NCBI GenBank assembly: GCA_963676415.1
Contig: OY781097.1
Location: 1,736,001-1,800,000, forward strand
Source of the DNA: G963662905 sp963676415
GTDB taxonomy: Bacteria > Bacteroidota > Bacteroidia > Bacteroidales > WRLA01
Direction of reading: 5' to 3'
Length of the DNA stretch: 64,000 bases
A program made the translations under genes and the position numbers. This document shows positions 27,901 through 34,402 of the stretch, in pieces (the first letter of the stretch is position 1; each line of letters starts with the position of its first letter). Below the pieces are notes generated by a model. It ran no database searches. It worked only from the letters and a program-made list of their open reading frames with translations, and was not told the DNA's origin.

Positions 27901-29392
27901 TCCTATCTTCCTGATCTATGCTTATGCTTCGGATACCTTGTTCTGTTTTTGTACGGTCTTCTGAAATAATAAAACGGACAAATTGAAATAACTTAAATGG
28001 ACCGGTACTATGGCTAATACGCATAATTTTCCGTGCATCACGACTTAAATGTATTTCATTGGTTTTGGAATTGTATGTCCATACGCCCTGTTGGCTGTTC
28101 TCCAAGGCAAATTTTAGCTGTTCCCTGCTTTGAAGGAGGTTTTGTTCTGCTTTTTTAAGCTCATTGATATTTGTGACGACAAATATTGCCAAGCGGAAAT
28201 CGCCAACAAACATACTTTTCCCAAAAATGCGCCCAAAAACTGTTTGATTGTTTTTGTCTTTTAGGGCCAGATCATGACCCGAAAGCATTTCCTCATTTTC
28301 CAAAATGGCCAGAGCTTTGCTAAGGTCATTGTCTTTTTGAAAAATACCGAGTGTTCGGATATCACGGCCAACAAGCTCTGTTTTATTGTATTTTAAACCT
28401 TTTTCAAATGCCTGGTTTACATCCCAAATCACGTGGGAGTCTAGGTCATAAATCATCATATAGGCCGGATTGATGCTGAATGCCTGCCGGAATTTTTCTT
28501 CCGAAACCTGTAAAGCCGGCTGAATATCTGATTTATTGCGCATTGCTTCCTGGTTTTCGGATACAAGCATTATGTACGACGGCCGGGAATCCCAATAAGA
28601 AGGGCTTACCGTAACAAAGCAAGATGTAATTTGGGAATTATGCCGCAAAAAAAGCAATTCATTATTAGTGCTTAAACCATTAGCCAACTGATTGATTATG
28701 GATGATATTTCTTTCTTTTGCTCAGAAGCAAATAAGATCGCTGTGTTTTGATTGCGCAGTTCATCAATTTTATATCCACTGATTTCTAAGGCCTTTTGGT
28801 TGGCATCTAAAATTTTATGCTGATCAGAAAGCACAATGGCTGCCTGGTTCATCAGCCGGAAAACAGTACGGTAATTTGTGCCTGATTCATCTTGAGCCGG
28901 CTGCAATTGTATTAAATCCCTCAGGTTGCGTATTTCTTCTGCCTGCGCAATGAGCATATGGTTTAGTTGCTGTGCGTCGTTACGTGATAAGCGGAGCTCT
29001 TCAAAATATAGTGCCGTTTCCATGAAGGCCCTCATTTTATAGTAGAGTTTATCGGGATGGATAGGCTTTTGGATAAGATCTGTTGCGCCCGACTCAAAAA
29101 TCTCTTTAATATCTCCCTCTTCAAGATCATGCGCCGTGATCAGTACCAAAGGTGTGTGTACATTTATATTTTGCCGGAATTCCCTGCAAAAATCCAAACC
29201 ACTCATTTGTGGCATTTGAATATCGACCAATAGTATTTGGTAATTATTTTCAGAAGCAGATTTAAGTGCATCCCGGGCACTTGAAAAAGTGTCAATAGAT
29301 ATGCCAAGTTTGGTTAAAACCCGCTTGAAATAAATCAAATTGGCAGGCATATCATCAACAATTAGTAAACGAATAGCAGGTCGGTTTCCCAT
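24902..29392 (-). CDS. Very large sensor kinase: receiver - multiple PAS - GAF - PAS - HisKA - HATPase
   Basis: The 1496-residue soluble protein begins with a receiver (Asp57 in LLVDIQMPQMSG, lysine in LIQKPIHP). At least seven PAS/PAC units follow, several ending in variants of GTVEDIS, GVLTDIS or GSLRNIT. One of them (about 840-950) carries a cysteine trio, Cys877, Cys888 and Cys891. A GAF domain lies at about 970-1130, then a last PAS. HisKA has His1276 in MVSHELRTPLAG, and the HATPase motifs are NNLISNSFKYS, TDYGIGIPEDE and GTGLGMHIVKR. The many sensors suggest integration of several cytosolic cues; none can be named. It is the first gene of a two-kinase operon (overlap TAATG). A 20-bp palindrome and a TAATTTTG -7 box precede it. 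Confidence 0.9.
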   Translation of the reverse strand: MGNRPAIRLLIVDDMPANLIYFKRVLTKLGISIDTFSSARDALKSASENNYQILLVDIQMPQMSGLDFCREFRQNINVHTPLVLITAHDLEEGDIKEIFESGATDLIQKPIHPDKLYYKMRAFMETALYFEELRLSRNDAQQLNHMLIAQAEEIRNLRDLIQLQPAQDESGTNYRTVFRLMNQAAIVLSDQHKILDANQKALEISGYKIDELRNQNTAILFASEQKKEISSIINQLANGLSTNNELLFLRHNSQITSCFVTVSPSYWDSRPSYIMLVSENQEAMRNKSDIQPALQVSEEKFRQAFSINPAYMMIYDLDSHVIWDVNQAFEKGLKYNKTELVGRDIRTLGIFQKDNDLSKALAILENEEMLSGHDLALKDKNNQTVFGRIFGKSMFVGDFRLAIFVVTNINELKKAEQNLLQSREQLKFALENSQQGVWTYNSKTNEIHLSRDARKIMRISHSTGPFKLFQFVRFIISEDRTKTEQGIRSISIDQEDRIIDLAFRILDNEDIRWILCKGKASFHAGTFKITGVLTDISQQKHNEEAAKEYQTTLQFMVGERTAQLAESDKKLRNIYENIQDIYFETRLDGRILDISPSIKQLGFGEFNIIIGQNIKQFYFDSNDRDSFLKEIKKKKQLIDYEVDFRNKNGGIVNYSLMARLLDENGEPKITGSLRNITSRKITENKLHVLNKKLKNEILLQSGALLQSQKAYKDLYDNIPIGIYRVNPDGKVHLANPYLVRLMGCDSLGDLQKLNIPSSYADPQRKKEFDKRMKEDGYVRGFEAKWLNKNKEVIILRENATCIYDESGSIMYYEGTVEDISERHHITQKLQHNEQLLNAIFDGMQSGLSLINKDLQIIKTNYWLKEHFNFNDSRKLPCHQLLFDHTEPCNGCPIRQTLVDGKSRSTVIRHSNKNKQKTWYEISVYVVKNSKGKVVNLIHDIRDVNARIQAERFLEHKEKFNELILDLAAHYVNSRYNRIGSCHKTVLKKTGLFIGAQWAQIHILDRKKTDSLKKTSWQKTTNRFSSAKIKRPENCQDLIKSSGKNNIRILQGENLQDFFQHFHTQTPENTDTIVCLPLSNKKEVIGFLMFGLSNIKKEWQEQNIPLLQILTQVVSNAENRIITEQNLQNIEQKYKLLFENAPIGVFQSVPGEQILRYNEEIARIAGFKSLKEARKQNAQFFDYIDTPDEHQKLIRELNKKREIKNRQIKIRRPNGEIRWVYVNMRLSYKETQKKDLVDGFVIDITDQKTAERKIREALDKLRELNDLKTNFVSMVSHELRTPLAGIRSSTDIINHYVADIDEEKKGNILKHNGYIKNEIDRLIQVMEDVLLIGKIDAENTNIKYDELDVFELIKNLAEMNFSNQKDKRTLQIKSLGAPYNINGDKNLLTQVFNNLISNSFKYSQDKKAPEAQIDFRQKNEVCVRITDYGIGIPEDESDKIFDSFYRAANVSNISGTGLGMHIVKRNLLRHGGRIRVKSCEGKGSTFIINLPKAPKQQ

Positions 29393-29408
29393 TGCAAACT
29401 GTTTGTTT

Positions 29409-29441
29409 CAAAATTATAAAAAAATGAAATATATTTCATTT
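29409..29441 (-). promoter_or_regulatory. Probable promoter and operator of the 1496-residue kinase gene
   Basis: Towards the gene reads a TAATTTTG -7 box (29416-29409), 17 bases before the ATG. Directly upstream is a perfect 20-bp palindrome, AAATGAAATATATTTCATTT (29422-29441), placed where a dimeric regulator would cover the spacer and -33 region. No TTTG -33 box is seen, which would suit an activated or repressed promoter. The regulator is unknown. Confidence 0.5.
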
Positions 29442-29503
29442 ATAATGAGTAAAAATACAAAACAAGCAAATTTTTGTGGGCAATAATTAGGTCCTGTCCT
29501 CAG

Positions 29504-29703
29504 CCTGACTAATTCATGAAATTTCGTCATGAGCACATTCGACATGCTCAGTGACCAAGCACAAATCGCAATAAGAGAAAGGGAGCGCAGATTTTTGGCG
29601 CACAGGAATAGCCGTAGCTATTTTGAGCACCAAAAAGATAGCATTCCTTTCTATTGCAGCGGTTTGTGCTCGCAATAGAATATTTTGTGAATTATTCAGG
29701 TTA
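29504..29703. repeat. Inverted-repeat hairpin element, copy B (MITE/REP-like)
   Basis: The ends are CCTGACTAATTCATGAA at 29504-29520 and TGAATTATTCAGGTTA at 29688-29703, an imperfect terminal inverted repeat. The interior matches copy A closely. It differs by a longer left arm (29532-29565) that itself contains a small hairpin, GAGCA-CATTCGACA-TGCTC. The central hairpin is AATAGC-CGTA-GCTATT; copy A has GCTGTT here, which keeps pairing by a G-U wobble, as expected if the structure is selected at the RNA level. Confidence 0.8.
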
Positions 29704-29803
29704 GAGTCTGGTTTCTGGTTCAGAATGTTCGAGGTGTTATACTGTGATGTGCCGAGCTTAGCCAAAGTAAGCTTGTGGAAGTTAGCGCAGCCGAAGTGCA
29801 TTC

Positions 29804-29821
29804 TTCCGAAAGCTTTCGGAA
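29804..29821. repeat. 18-bp perfect palindrome (type TTCCGAWAGCTWTCGGAA)
   Basis: TTCCGAAAGCTTTCGGAA is fully self-complementary. A sister palindrome at 31907-31924 differs only at two symmetric positions, and both are followed by ATT (complete as far as TT in each copy). Confidence 0.75.
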
Positions 29822-30017
29822 TTGAAAATAAGGAGTCCGCGAAGTCTCGGAATGATGGTCCCAGGCAGGCCCATCAAAAAATTGGAGAACTTAAAAGGTG
29901 CTGGAAAACTTATTATAGCCTGCTTATAATATTATGTTTGCATTTTATGAATAGAGCAGGATAGAAAGCTTCCAGAAGTGACATTAGAAAAATTGAATTA
30001 ATATATTTGTAGAACAA

Positions 30018-30063
30018 ACTCTTTTTCTTCTTTCCGGGGATCCCCGGAAAGAAGAAAAAGAGT
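30018..30063. repeat. Perfect 46-bp palindrome without spacer
   Basis: Both 23-base arms are exactly complementary with no central loop; the centre reads CCGGGGATCCCCGG, flanked by CTTCTTT/AAAGAAG and T5/A5 runs. It lies 18 bases after the stop codon of the minus-strand exported M14 peptidase gene (30081) and may act as its terminator: on the minus strand the GC-rich core is followed by A/G-rich rather than T-rich sequence, so it is not a standard one. Confidence 0.85.
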
Positions 30064-30080
30064 CAACTAAAATCAGGCCG

Positions 30081-31835
30081 CTACAAATTTATCCTGCCCA
30101 CAGGATAAAGATTCAGTTTTTTATCCCTCCACAGGCTTTTCTGGTAAAACCAGTTCATCATTTCCCATTGGCTTTTTTCATCAAAATAGCCGTCCTTTTT
30201 CAAGGCTTCGAACGCAATTTTGATGCTGTCGTTTTCTTTGAGCATTTTTCGTGCCAATGGTTCCATCACATAGGTTTCGGCATACTCTTTTTGTTCAAAA
30301 ATGGAGTTGAAAAAGCCCCAGCTAATATATGAATCACTGGATTCCGGCTCGAGCATATAGGCCACAACCCGGGCTGCTCGCTGGTTCATGTCAATCAGCA
30401 CAGATCCTTTGGGATAGATGCGCTTTTCTTTTACAGGAATGCTTTTAATGCGTAGCTTTTGCCTGCCTTCATAAGGTGTGGGTTGCCATCTTGGATTTTC
30501 AAAGCGATAGCTCTCAACCATTAGTTCGGTATCTTTATCCAGGCGTGTGTAACTAATGCCATGCGCATCAATGCGTTCAATTATTTCGGTCCATTCTGCC
30601 GGGATGATGTACGCATCGGGCAATGAAACTTTGGCCGTAGCTTCTGCCTTTTTAAATAAAGGCAAACGGAAGGTCTTTGGTTTGTCTGCATGATATTGAT
30701 GCCATAAACCACCGCTCAGTCCGCTTTCAACAATGTCGTATTCCACGCCCAAAAAATCTACCATTACGGAATCGCTCATGGAAGTCTCAAAATTTATTGC
30801 AAAACAGTTTTTCCTGAAATCATCGCTTGCTGTATAAAGATCAGCTTCGCGGATCAGCGAAAGGAGTTCATCATGCTGGTCGTTCATCATCCGCATACTG
30901 AATTTGATGAGTTCGTATGTGCTTTCAACGCGGGGCTTGTAGGGTTTGAGCATATGCGTTTCGATGAGCAGTCCGGGGCGGTTTTGCAAAGCGGTATATC
31001 CCTGCGAAAGCATGGGCGGTGCTGCTGAACGGTACAGGCCACTGCGCGGATCGTGCCATTTGCGGAAGCTTACGTACGGAAAAACTGGAAAATCATGCGC
31101 AAACATATAATCTTCCATTTCGGGCAGATAAGTATTTTCGACCCATTGTGTCAGCCCGGCATCCATATTGCCGAAAACCTCCATGGCATAGGTGGCTACA
31201 TATTGATAATCAGCTCCATCTGTTGTGTGGCAGTCGATGAAGAAATCGGGGAGCCAATGGCTGAACATGCGCAGCCAATCGCGCATTTCGGGCGCATCGG
31301 CTTTGAGGAAGTCGCGGTTGAGGTTCAGGTTTTGCGCTGTAACCCGCCAGCCCATTTCTTCCGGGCCGTTTTGGTTGATGCGGTTGTGTTTCCCAAAACG
31401 TTCGTGCCCGTCCACATTGAAAATAGGAATGAACATTAGGCTGACTTTATCCAGAAGGTCTTCTTCGGTTTTTGAAATTGCCATTTCGCGTATCAGCATC
31501 AATCCGGCATCTTTCCCTTCTGATTCGCCGGGATGAATGCAGGCTTCCACAAGCAAAACCGCTTTACCTGATGAGCGGATGCTGGCGGCATCGTGCAAAC
31601 CGTCTTTATCAACAATCAGCAAAGGCAGCTCACGCCCCTGAGGGCTGATGCCAAAATTCGTATAATGCACCATGGGCGATGCTTCGGCCAAACGCTTACA
31701 ATAGGCAATAGTTGCATCGTAGCGCGGCGTTTCCTTGAAATTGCTTTGCTCATAAAAGGTTGTCCAGCCCTGGTTTTCCTGCGAAAGAACACCAAAGCTC
31801 AGGAAAACTAAGGTGAGTAGTAATGTGTGTCTCAT
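30081..31835 (-). CDS. Exported M14-family zinc carboxypeptidase
   Basis: A signal peptide (MRHTLLLTLVFLSFGVLSQ) precedes an M14 domain. The zinc ligands are His101 and Glu104 in EACIHPGESEG and His203 in DCHTTDGADYQ; NLNRDF (170-175) provides the substrate-binding region and GLLIETHMLKPY contains the probable catalytic glutamate. A C-terminal region of about 250 residues extends beyond the catalytic domain and has no obvious family. The 584-residue length fits the secreted Bacteroidota/Proteobacteria M14 group annotated as zinc carboxypeptidases. The protein probably acts in the periplasm or outside the cell on peptides. It is a single gene whose only good promoter lies about 345 bases upstream, beyond an inverted-repeat element. 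Confidence 0.88.
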   Translation of the reverse strand: MRHTLLLTLVFLSFGVLSQENQGWTTFYEQSNFKETPRYDATIAYCKRLAEASPMVHYTNFGISPQGRELPLLIVDKDGLHDAASIRSSGKAVLLVEACIHPGESEGKDAGLMLIREMAISKTEEDLLDKVSLMFIPIFNVDGHERFGKHNRINQNGPEEMGWRVTAQNLNLNRDFLKADAPEMRDWLRMFSHWLPDFFIDCHTTDGADYQYVATYAMEVFGNMDAGLTQWVENTYLPEMEDYMFAHDFPVFPYVSFRKWHDPRSGLYRSAAPPMLSQGYTALQNRPGLLIETHMLKPYKPRVESTYELIKFSMRMMNDQHDELLSLIREADLYTASDDFRKNCFAINFETSMSDSVMVDFLGVEYDIVESGLSGGLWHQYHADKPKTFRLPLFKKAEATAKVSLPDAYIIPAEWTEIIERIDAHGISYTRLDKDTELMVESYRFENPRWQPTPYEGRQKLRIKSIPVKEKRIYPKGSVLIDMNQRAARVVAYMLEPESSDSYISWGFFNSIFEQKEYAETYVMEPLARKMLKENDSIKIAFEALKKDGYFDEKSQWEMMNWFYQKSLWRDKKLNLYPVGRINL

Positions 31836-31892
31836 GATGTTGATTTTTAGGTTCTACACGGAATTTCGTGGAAAGAAATTTGAGTGCTATTT

Positions 31893-32137
31893 CAATAGAT
31901 TCCTCCTTCCGATAGCTATCGGAATTCCTCATACTTGGTCTCATTTCCTCTTATGAAGCGCTTTTAAGGTCTTCGAGCGGAACCTAGAAGCCGCTCGACC
32001 ACCGCTATACAAGGTTTTCGAGCGTCCCGCGGTGAGCGGAGCCGAACCAAGCGAGAAGCCGCATTTGCCCAGTTCAATCCGACCGGAGCAAAGCCAGACG
32101 AAGTGATTAAGGCTTTGTGAAGGGAGGAATCTGTTGG
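31893..32137. repeat. Inverted-repeat-bounded element in the peptidase leader
   Basis: CAATAGATTCCTCCTTC at 31893-31909 is mirrored by GAAGGGAGGAATCTGTTG at 32119-32136 with one mismatch and one extra base. Inside lie the 18-bp palindrome at 31907-31924 and the hairpin TCGAGCGG-AACCTAGAAG-CCGCTCGA (31973-31998). GAGCGGAGCCGAA (32034-32046) resembles the motif repeated near 29755-29799. No coding potential is seen. It could be a small non-autonomous mobile element or a structured leader RNA. Confidence 0.6.
31907..31924. repeat. 18-bp perfect palindrome (type TTCCGAWAGCTWTCGGAA)
   Basis: TTCCGATAGCTATCGGAA is fully self-complementary and pairs in type with the one at 29804-29821. Confidence 0.75.
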
Positions 32138-32179
32138 AGGTTTAATTTTTGTCTTTCAACAAAATTCCTAGTAGAACGA

Positions 32180-32210
32180 CAAATATAGCATTTTAAGATA
32201 GTGTATCAAA
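32180..32210 (-). promoter_or_regulatory. Promoter of the exported M14 peptidase gene
   Basis: On the minus strand the -33 box TTTG (32210-32207), a 19-base spacer and the perfect -7 box TATATTTG (32187-32180) match the Bacteroidota consensus. The only minus-strand gene downstream is the peptidase, which would then have a leader of about 340 bases. Confidence 0.7.
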
Positions 32211-32398
32211 GAATTGCGCCTAAATTTTTTATTGTGGAAGAAATTCTGTGTTGTGGCGCAATCGTTCTTATGCTTTTTTAACATGGGCATGTTTTGTTTC
32301 GGCATTATTTTTGACCGCATAAATCCCGTTCTGATAAAAAATATGTACTTTGTGCATGAATTTATTATCGGGAACATTCATCAAAAAAAATACGGCTT

Positions 32399-32671
32399 AT
32401 GAAAAAATCGGATGTATTACTGGCGTTTTTGGGCGGAGCTGCGGTAGGAGCAATTGCAGGAATTCTTTTTGCACCTGACAAAGGTTCCGAAACGCGCAAA
32501 AAAATTGCAAAAGCGGCCAATGATCTGGGCGATGGGATCAGCGAGCGCCTGGATGATCTCAAAGATTCAGTCAGCAGCACCATCGAAGATATAAAAGAAT
32601 CGATGGAAAAAGAAGAAAAAGCGGCAAAAGAAACCAAAGAAAATTCTGATGGAGAAGGAAACAATAAGTGA
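32399..32671 (+). CDS. YtxH-domain envelope stress protein
   Basis: The 90-residue protein has one N-terminal membrane segment with the glycine/alanine-rich YtxH motif (LLAFLGGAAVGAIAGILFAPDKGSETRKKI) and a highly charged helical tail of lysine and glutamate repeats. YtxH proteins are small membrane proteins linked to general stress in Firmicutes and are widespread in Bacteroidota; their molecular role is not established. It overlaps the next gene by 23 bases and starts a three-gene unit with the holin-like protein and a small basic protein. Confidence 0.85.
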   Translation: MKKSDVLLAFLGGAAVGAIAGILFAPDKGSETRKKIAKAANDLGDGISERLDDLKDSVSSTIEDIKESMEKEEKAAKETKENSDGEGNNK

Positions 32672-33026
32672 TCAACTGAAAGCGCTTGGAGAGGATAGCC
32701 GGGAATATGCACGCCTCCACCTGGAGCTGCTCAAGCTCGAACTGACAGAAAACACGGCACGGATTTTTGCAACAATAACTACCCTAATCGTGCTTATTGG
32801 CTTCGGCTTTTTTGCATTGCTTTTTATAGCCATCCTCCTTTGGTTTGTGTGCCTGCATATTACCGGCAGCTTCATTTGGGCTTCGGTAATAATTGCGATT
32901 TTATATATTATTTTAGGGTTTCTGGTTTTTGTTTTTCGGAAGAAATGGATCCTCAATCCCTTGATCAATGTCTTGAGTGGAATTATCCGACGCATGGAAA
33001 AGAAAGGAGCGGACAATGGAGAATAG
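32649..33026 (+). CDS. Holin-superfamily (YqjE/Phage_holin_3_6-like) small membrane protein
   Basis: The 125-residue protein has an amphipathic N-terminal helix (ISDQLKALGEDSREYARLHLELLKLELTE) followed by two adjacent membrane helices (about 40-65 and 70-95) and a basic C terminus. This is the shape of the YqjE/holin-3_6 family, which is chromosomal in many bacteria and not evidence of a prophage. YtxH, a YqjE-like protein and a small basic protein are commonly neighbours. The start overlaps the end of the YtxH gene by 23 bases and its end overlaps the next start by 11, so expression is tightly coupled. Confidence 0.82.
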   Translation: MEKETISDQLKALGEDSREYARLHLELLKLELTENTARIFATITTLIVLIGFGFFALLFIAILLWFVCLHITGSFIWASVIIAILYIILGFLVFVFRKKWILNPLINVLSGIIRRMEKKGADNGE

Positions 33027-33264
33027 ATTCAGGAATTATCAGGAATTGCTTGATGAGAAAAAACGTATCAAAGAGCAAATCAGGGAAAAAGAAGCTGAAA
33101 TTGCCCTGCGTTTTGAAGAAATCCGCAAAACCGAATTTATCCCCAAAATAGTTCCGGAACCGGCTTTAAAAGGTTCCCGTATCCTCCTGGCAGCTAAAGT
33201 TGCGGTGAATACCTGGAAATTTATCCGCAAGGTGAAGGAACATAAAAAGAAAAAATTATCCTAA
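33016..33264 (+). CDS. Small basic coiled-coil protein of the YtxH operon
   Basis: The 82-residue protein begins with a charged helix (ENRFRNYQELLDEKKRIKEQIREKEAEIA), continues with a short hydrophobic/basic part and ends in KEHKKKKLS. No family is recognised. The ATG at 33016 is chosen instead of the upstream GTG at 32977 because AGGAG lies six bases before it, one of the few clear Shine-Dalgarno sequences in the window. It overlaps the holin-like gene by 11 bases. It is probably a membrane-peripheral partner of the two upstream membrane proteins, by context only. Confidence 0.72.
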   Translation: MENRFRNYQELLDEKKRIKEQIREKEAEIALRFEEIRKTEFIPKIVPEPALKGSRILLAAKVAVNTWKFIRKVKEHKKKKLS

Positions 33265-33336
33265 ACATTTTATCATGCAAAGGGTTCATTAGCTTGATGA
33301 AACTGATGAACAGCAAAACTCCGGGAAACTATTGAG

Positions 33337-34356
33337 ATGAAAATTTATTTACGGGATTTATTGATTTTGTTCCGATCCTTCACCTTTTTGAGGTTGTGGA
33401 ACAGTTTATTGCTTCGGGTTTCCTATAGGCTAAGCCGGCTTTTGAAAAGGCCGCTTCACTGGGGAATGCCTGAAAGCCTGAGTATTGAGCCGACAACCAT
33501 GTGCAACCTGAGCTGCCCCGAATGCCCTTCGGGTTTAAAACAGTTTAGCCGCCCACGCGGGATGTTGAATACCGAAGGTTTCCGTAAAATGATGGATGAG
33601 GTGCATCAGCGATTGATTTATCTGATCCTTTATTTTCAGGGCGAGCCCTATCTAAACCCGCATTTCTTTGAAATGGTGCGCTATGCGGTTTCTAAAAAGG
33701 TGTACGTGGCTACATCAACCAATGCGCATTTTTTAAGCGAAAACAATGCCCGCAGAACGATTGAGTCGGGCCTGCAACGGCTGATTGTCTCCCTCGATGG
33801 GGCGGATGAAGAAACGTACAAAATTTACCGAAAAGGAGGTGATTTTAATAAAGTGTTGGAAGGGATCCGTACCTTGACGCGAATAAAAAAAGAAATGAAA
33901 TCCGCTACACCACACATTATTTTGCAATTCATCGTGTTTCGAACCAACGAACATCAAATTGATGACATTCTGGAACTCGGCGAAGAGCTTGGTGTAGATG
34001 AGGTGCAATTAAAATCCGCACAGGTCTATGATTATGAAAACGGAAATGATTTAATCCCTATAAATCAAAAATATAACCGTTACCGCAAATTGCCCGGCGG
34101 GCGCTATGAAATCAAAAACGACTTCAAGAATCAATGCTGGCGCATGTGGCATTCCTGTGTGATCACATGGGATGGAAAGATGGTTCCGTGTTGCTTTGAT
34201 AAGGATGCCAAATACCGTATGGGCAACCTTGAAAGCCAGCCATTTAAAGAAGTGTGGCAAGGAGCAGAGTACCATAAATTCCGCCAACATATTTTTACCG
34301 ACCGCAAAGGAATTGATATTTGCAGGAATTGTACTGAAGGAATGAGCCGGGAGTGA
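33337..34356 (+). CDS. Radical SAM protein with SPASM-type C-terminal domain
   Basis: The 339-residue enzyme has a basic, hydrophobic N terminus of about 40 residues and then the radical SAM cluster motif CxxxCxxC (Cys56, Cys60, Cys63 in MCNLSCPECP). The barrel follows, with GEPYLNP as the SAM-contacting GGEP counterpart. The C-terminal region has conserved cysteines (CWRMWHSC, PCCFD, GIDICRNC) that would bind an extra Fe-S cluster as in SPASM/twitch proteins. Family members modify peptides, sugars or cofactors; no precursor peptide was found nearby, so the substrate is open. It starts 72 bases after the YtxH unit on the same strand, without a terminator between. Confidence 0.85.
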   Translation: MKIYLRDLLILFRSFTFLRLWNSLLLRVSYRLSRLLKRPLHWGMPESLSIEPTTMCNLSCPECPSGLKQFSRPRGMLNTEGFRKMMDEVHQRLIYLILYFQGEPYLNPHFFEMVRYAVSKKVYVATSTNAHFLSENNARRTIESGLQRLIVSLDGADEETYKIYRKGGDFNKVLEGIRTLTRIKKEMKSATPHIILQFIVFRTNEHQIDDILELGEELGVDEVQLKSAQVYDYENGNDLIPINQKYNRYRKLPGGRYEIKNDFKNQCWRMWHSCVITWDGKMVPCCFDKDAKYRMGNLESQPFKEVWQGAEYHKFRQHIFTDRKGIDICRNCTEGMSRE

Positions 34357-34402
34357 AATAGTCGTCTAAAATTATTTCTGAATCGTCGATGATTCTGTCC
34401 AG

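Larger units (their letters stand above)
29442..30080. other. Gene-free accessory stretch with repeat copy B and palindromes
   Basis: About 640 bases hold no credible gene. The stretch contains repeat copy B (29504-29703), a region with two related short motifs (AGCTTAGCCAAAGT and AGCGCAGCCGAAGT around 29755-29799), an 18-bp palindrome (29804-29821), and the 46-bp palindrome (30018-30063). A TATATTTG box on the plus strand at 30002-30009 points into that palindrome, but no plus-strand gene follows. Two open frames here (29514-29801 minus, 29623-29964 plus) run through the repeat and show no protein-like features. Confidence 0.7.
31836..32398. other. Long intergenic region between exported M14 peptidase and YtxH genes
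   Basis: These 563 bases hold the leader and promoter of the minus-strand peptidase gene, an inverted-repeat-bounded element (31893-32137) and the upstream region of the plus-strand YtxH gene. The sequence between 31960 and 32110 is GC-richer than its surroundings and full of small hairpins. No credible open frame is present. Before the YtxH gene only an imperfect -7-like box (TACTTTG, one base short) occurs near 32345. Confidence 0.6.

Noticed and set aside
29514..29964. Open frames of 95 and 113 codons on opposite strands in the gap before the exported peptidase
   Set aside because: Both run through repeat copy B, start at arbitrary codons and show no hydrophobic core, signal or family motif; the matching frame in copy A ends at a different place.
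32649..33026. Prophage remnant suggested by the holin-like gene
   Set aside because: The family is commonly chromosomal next to YtxH genes, and no other phage gene, integrase or attachment site is nearby.
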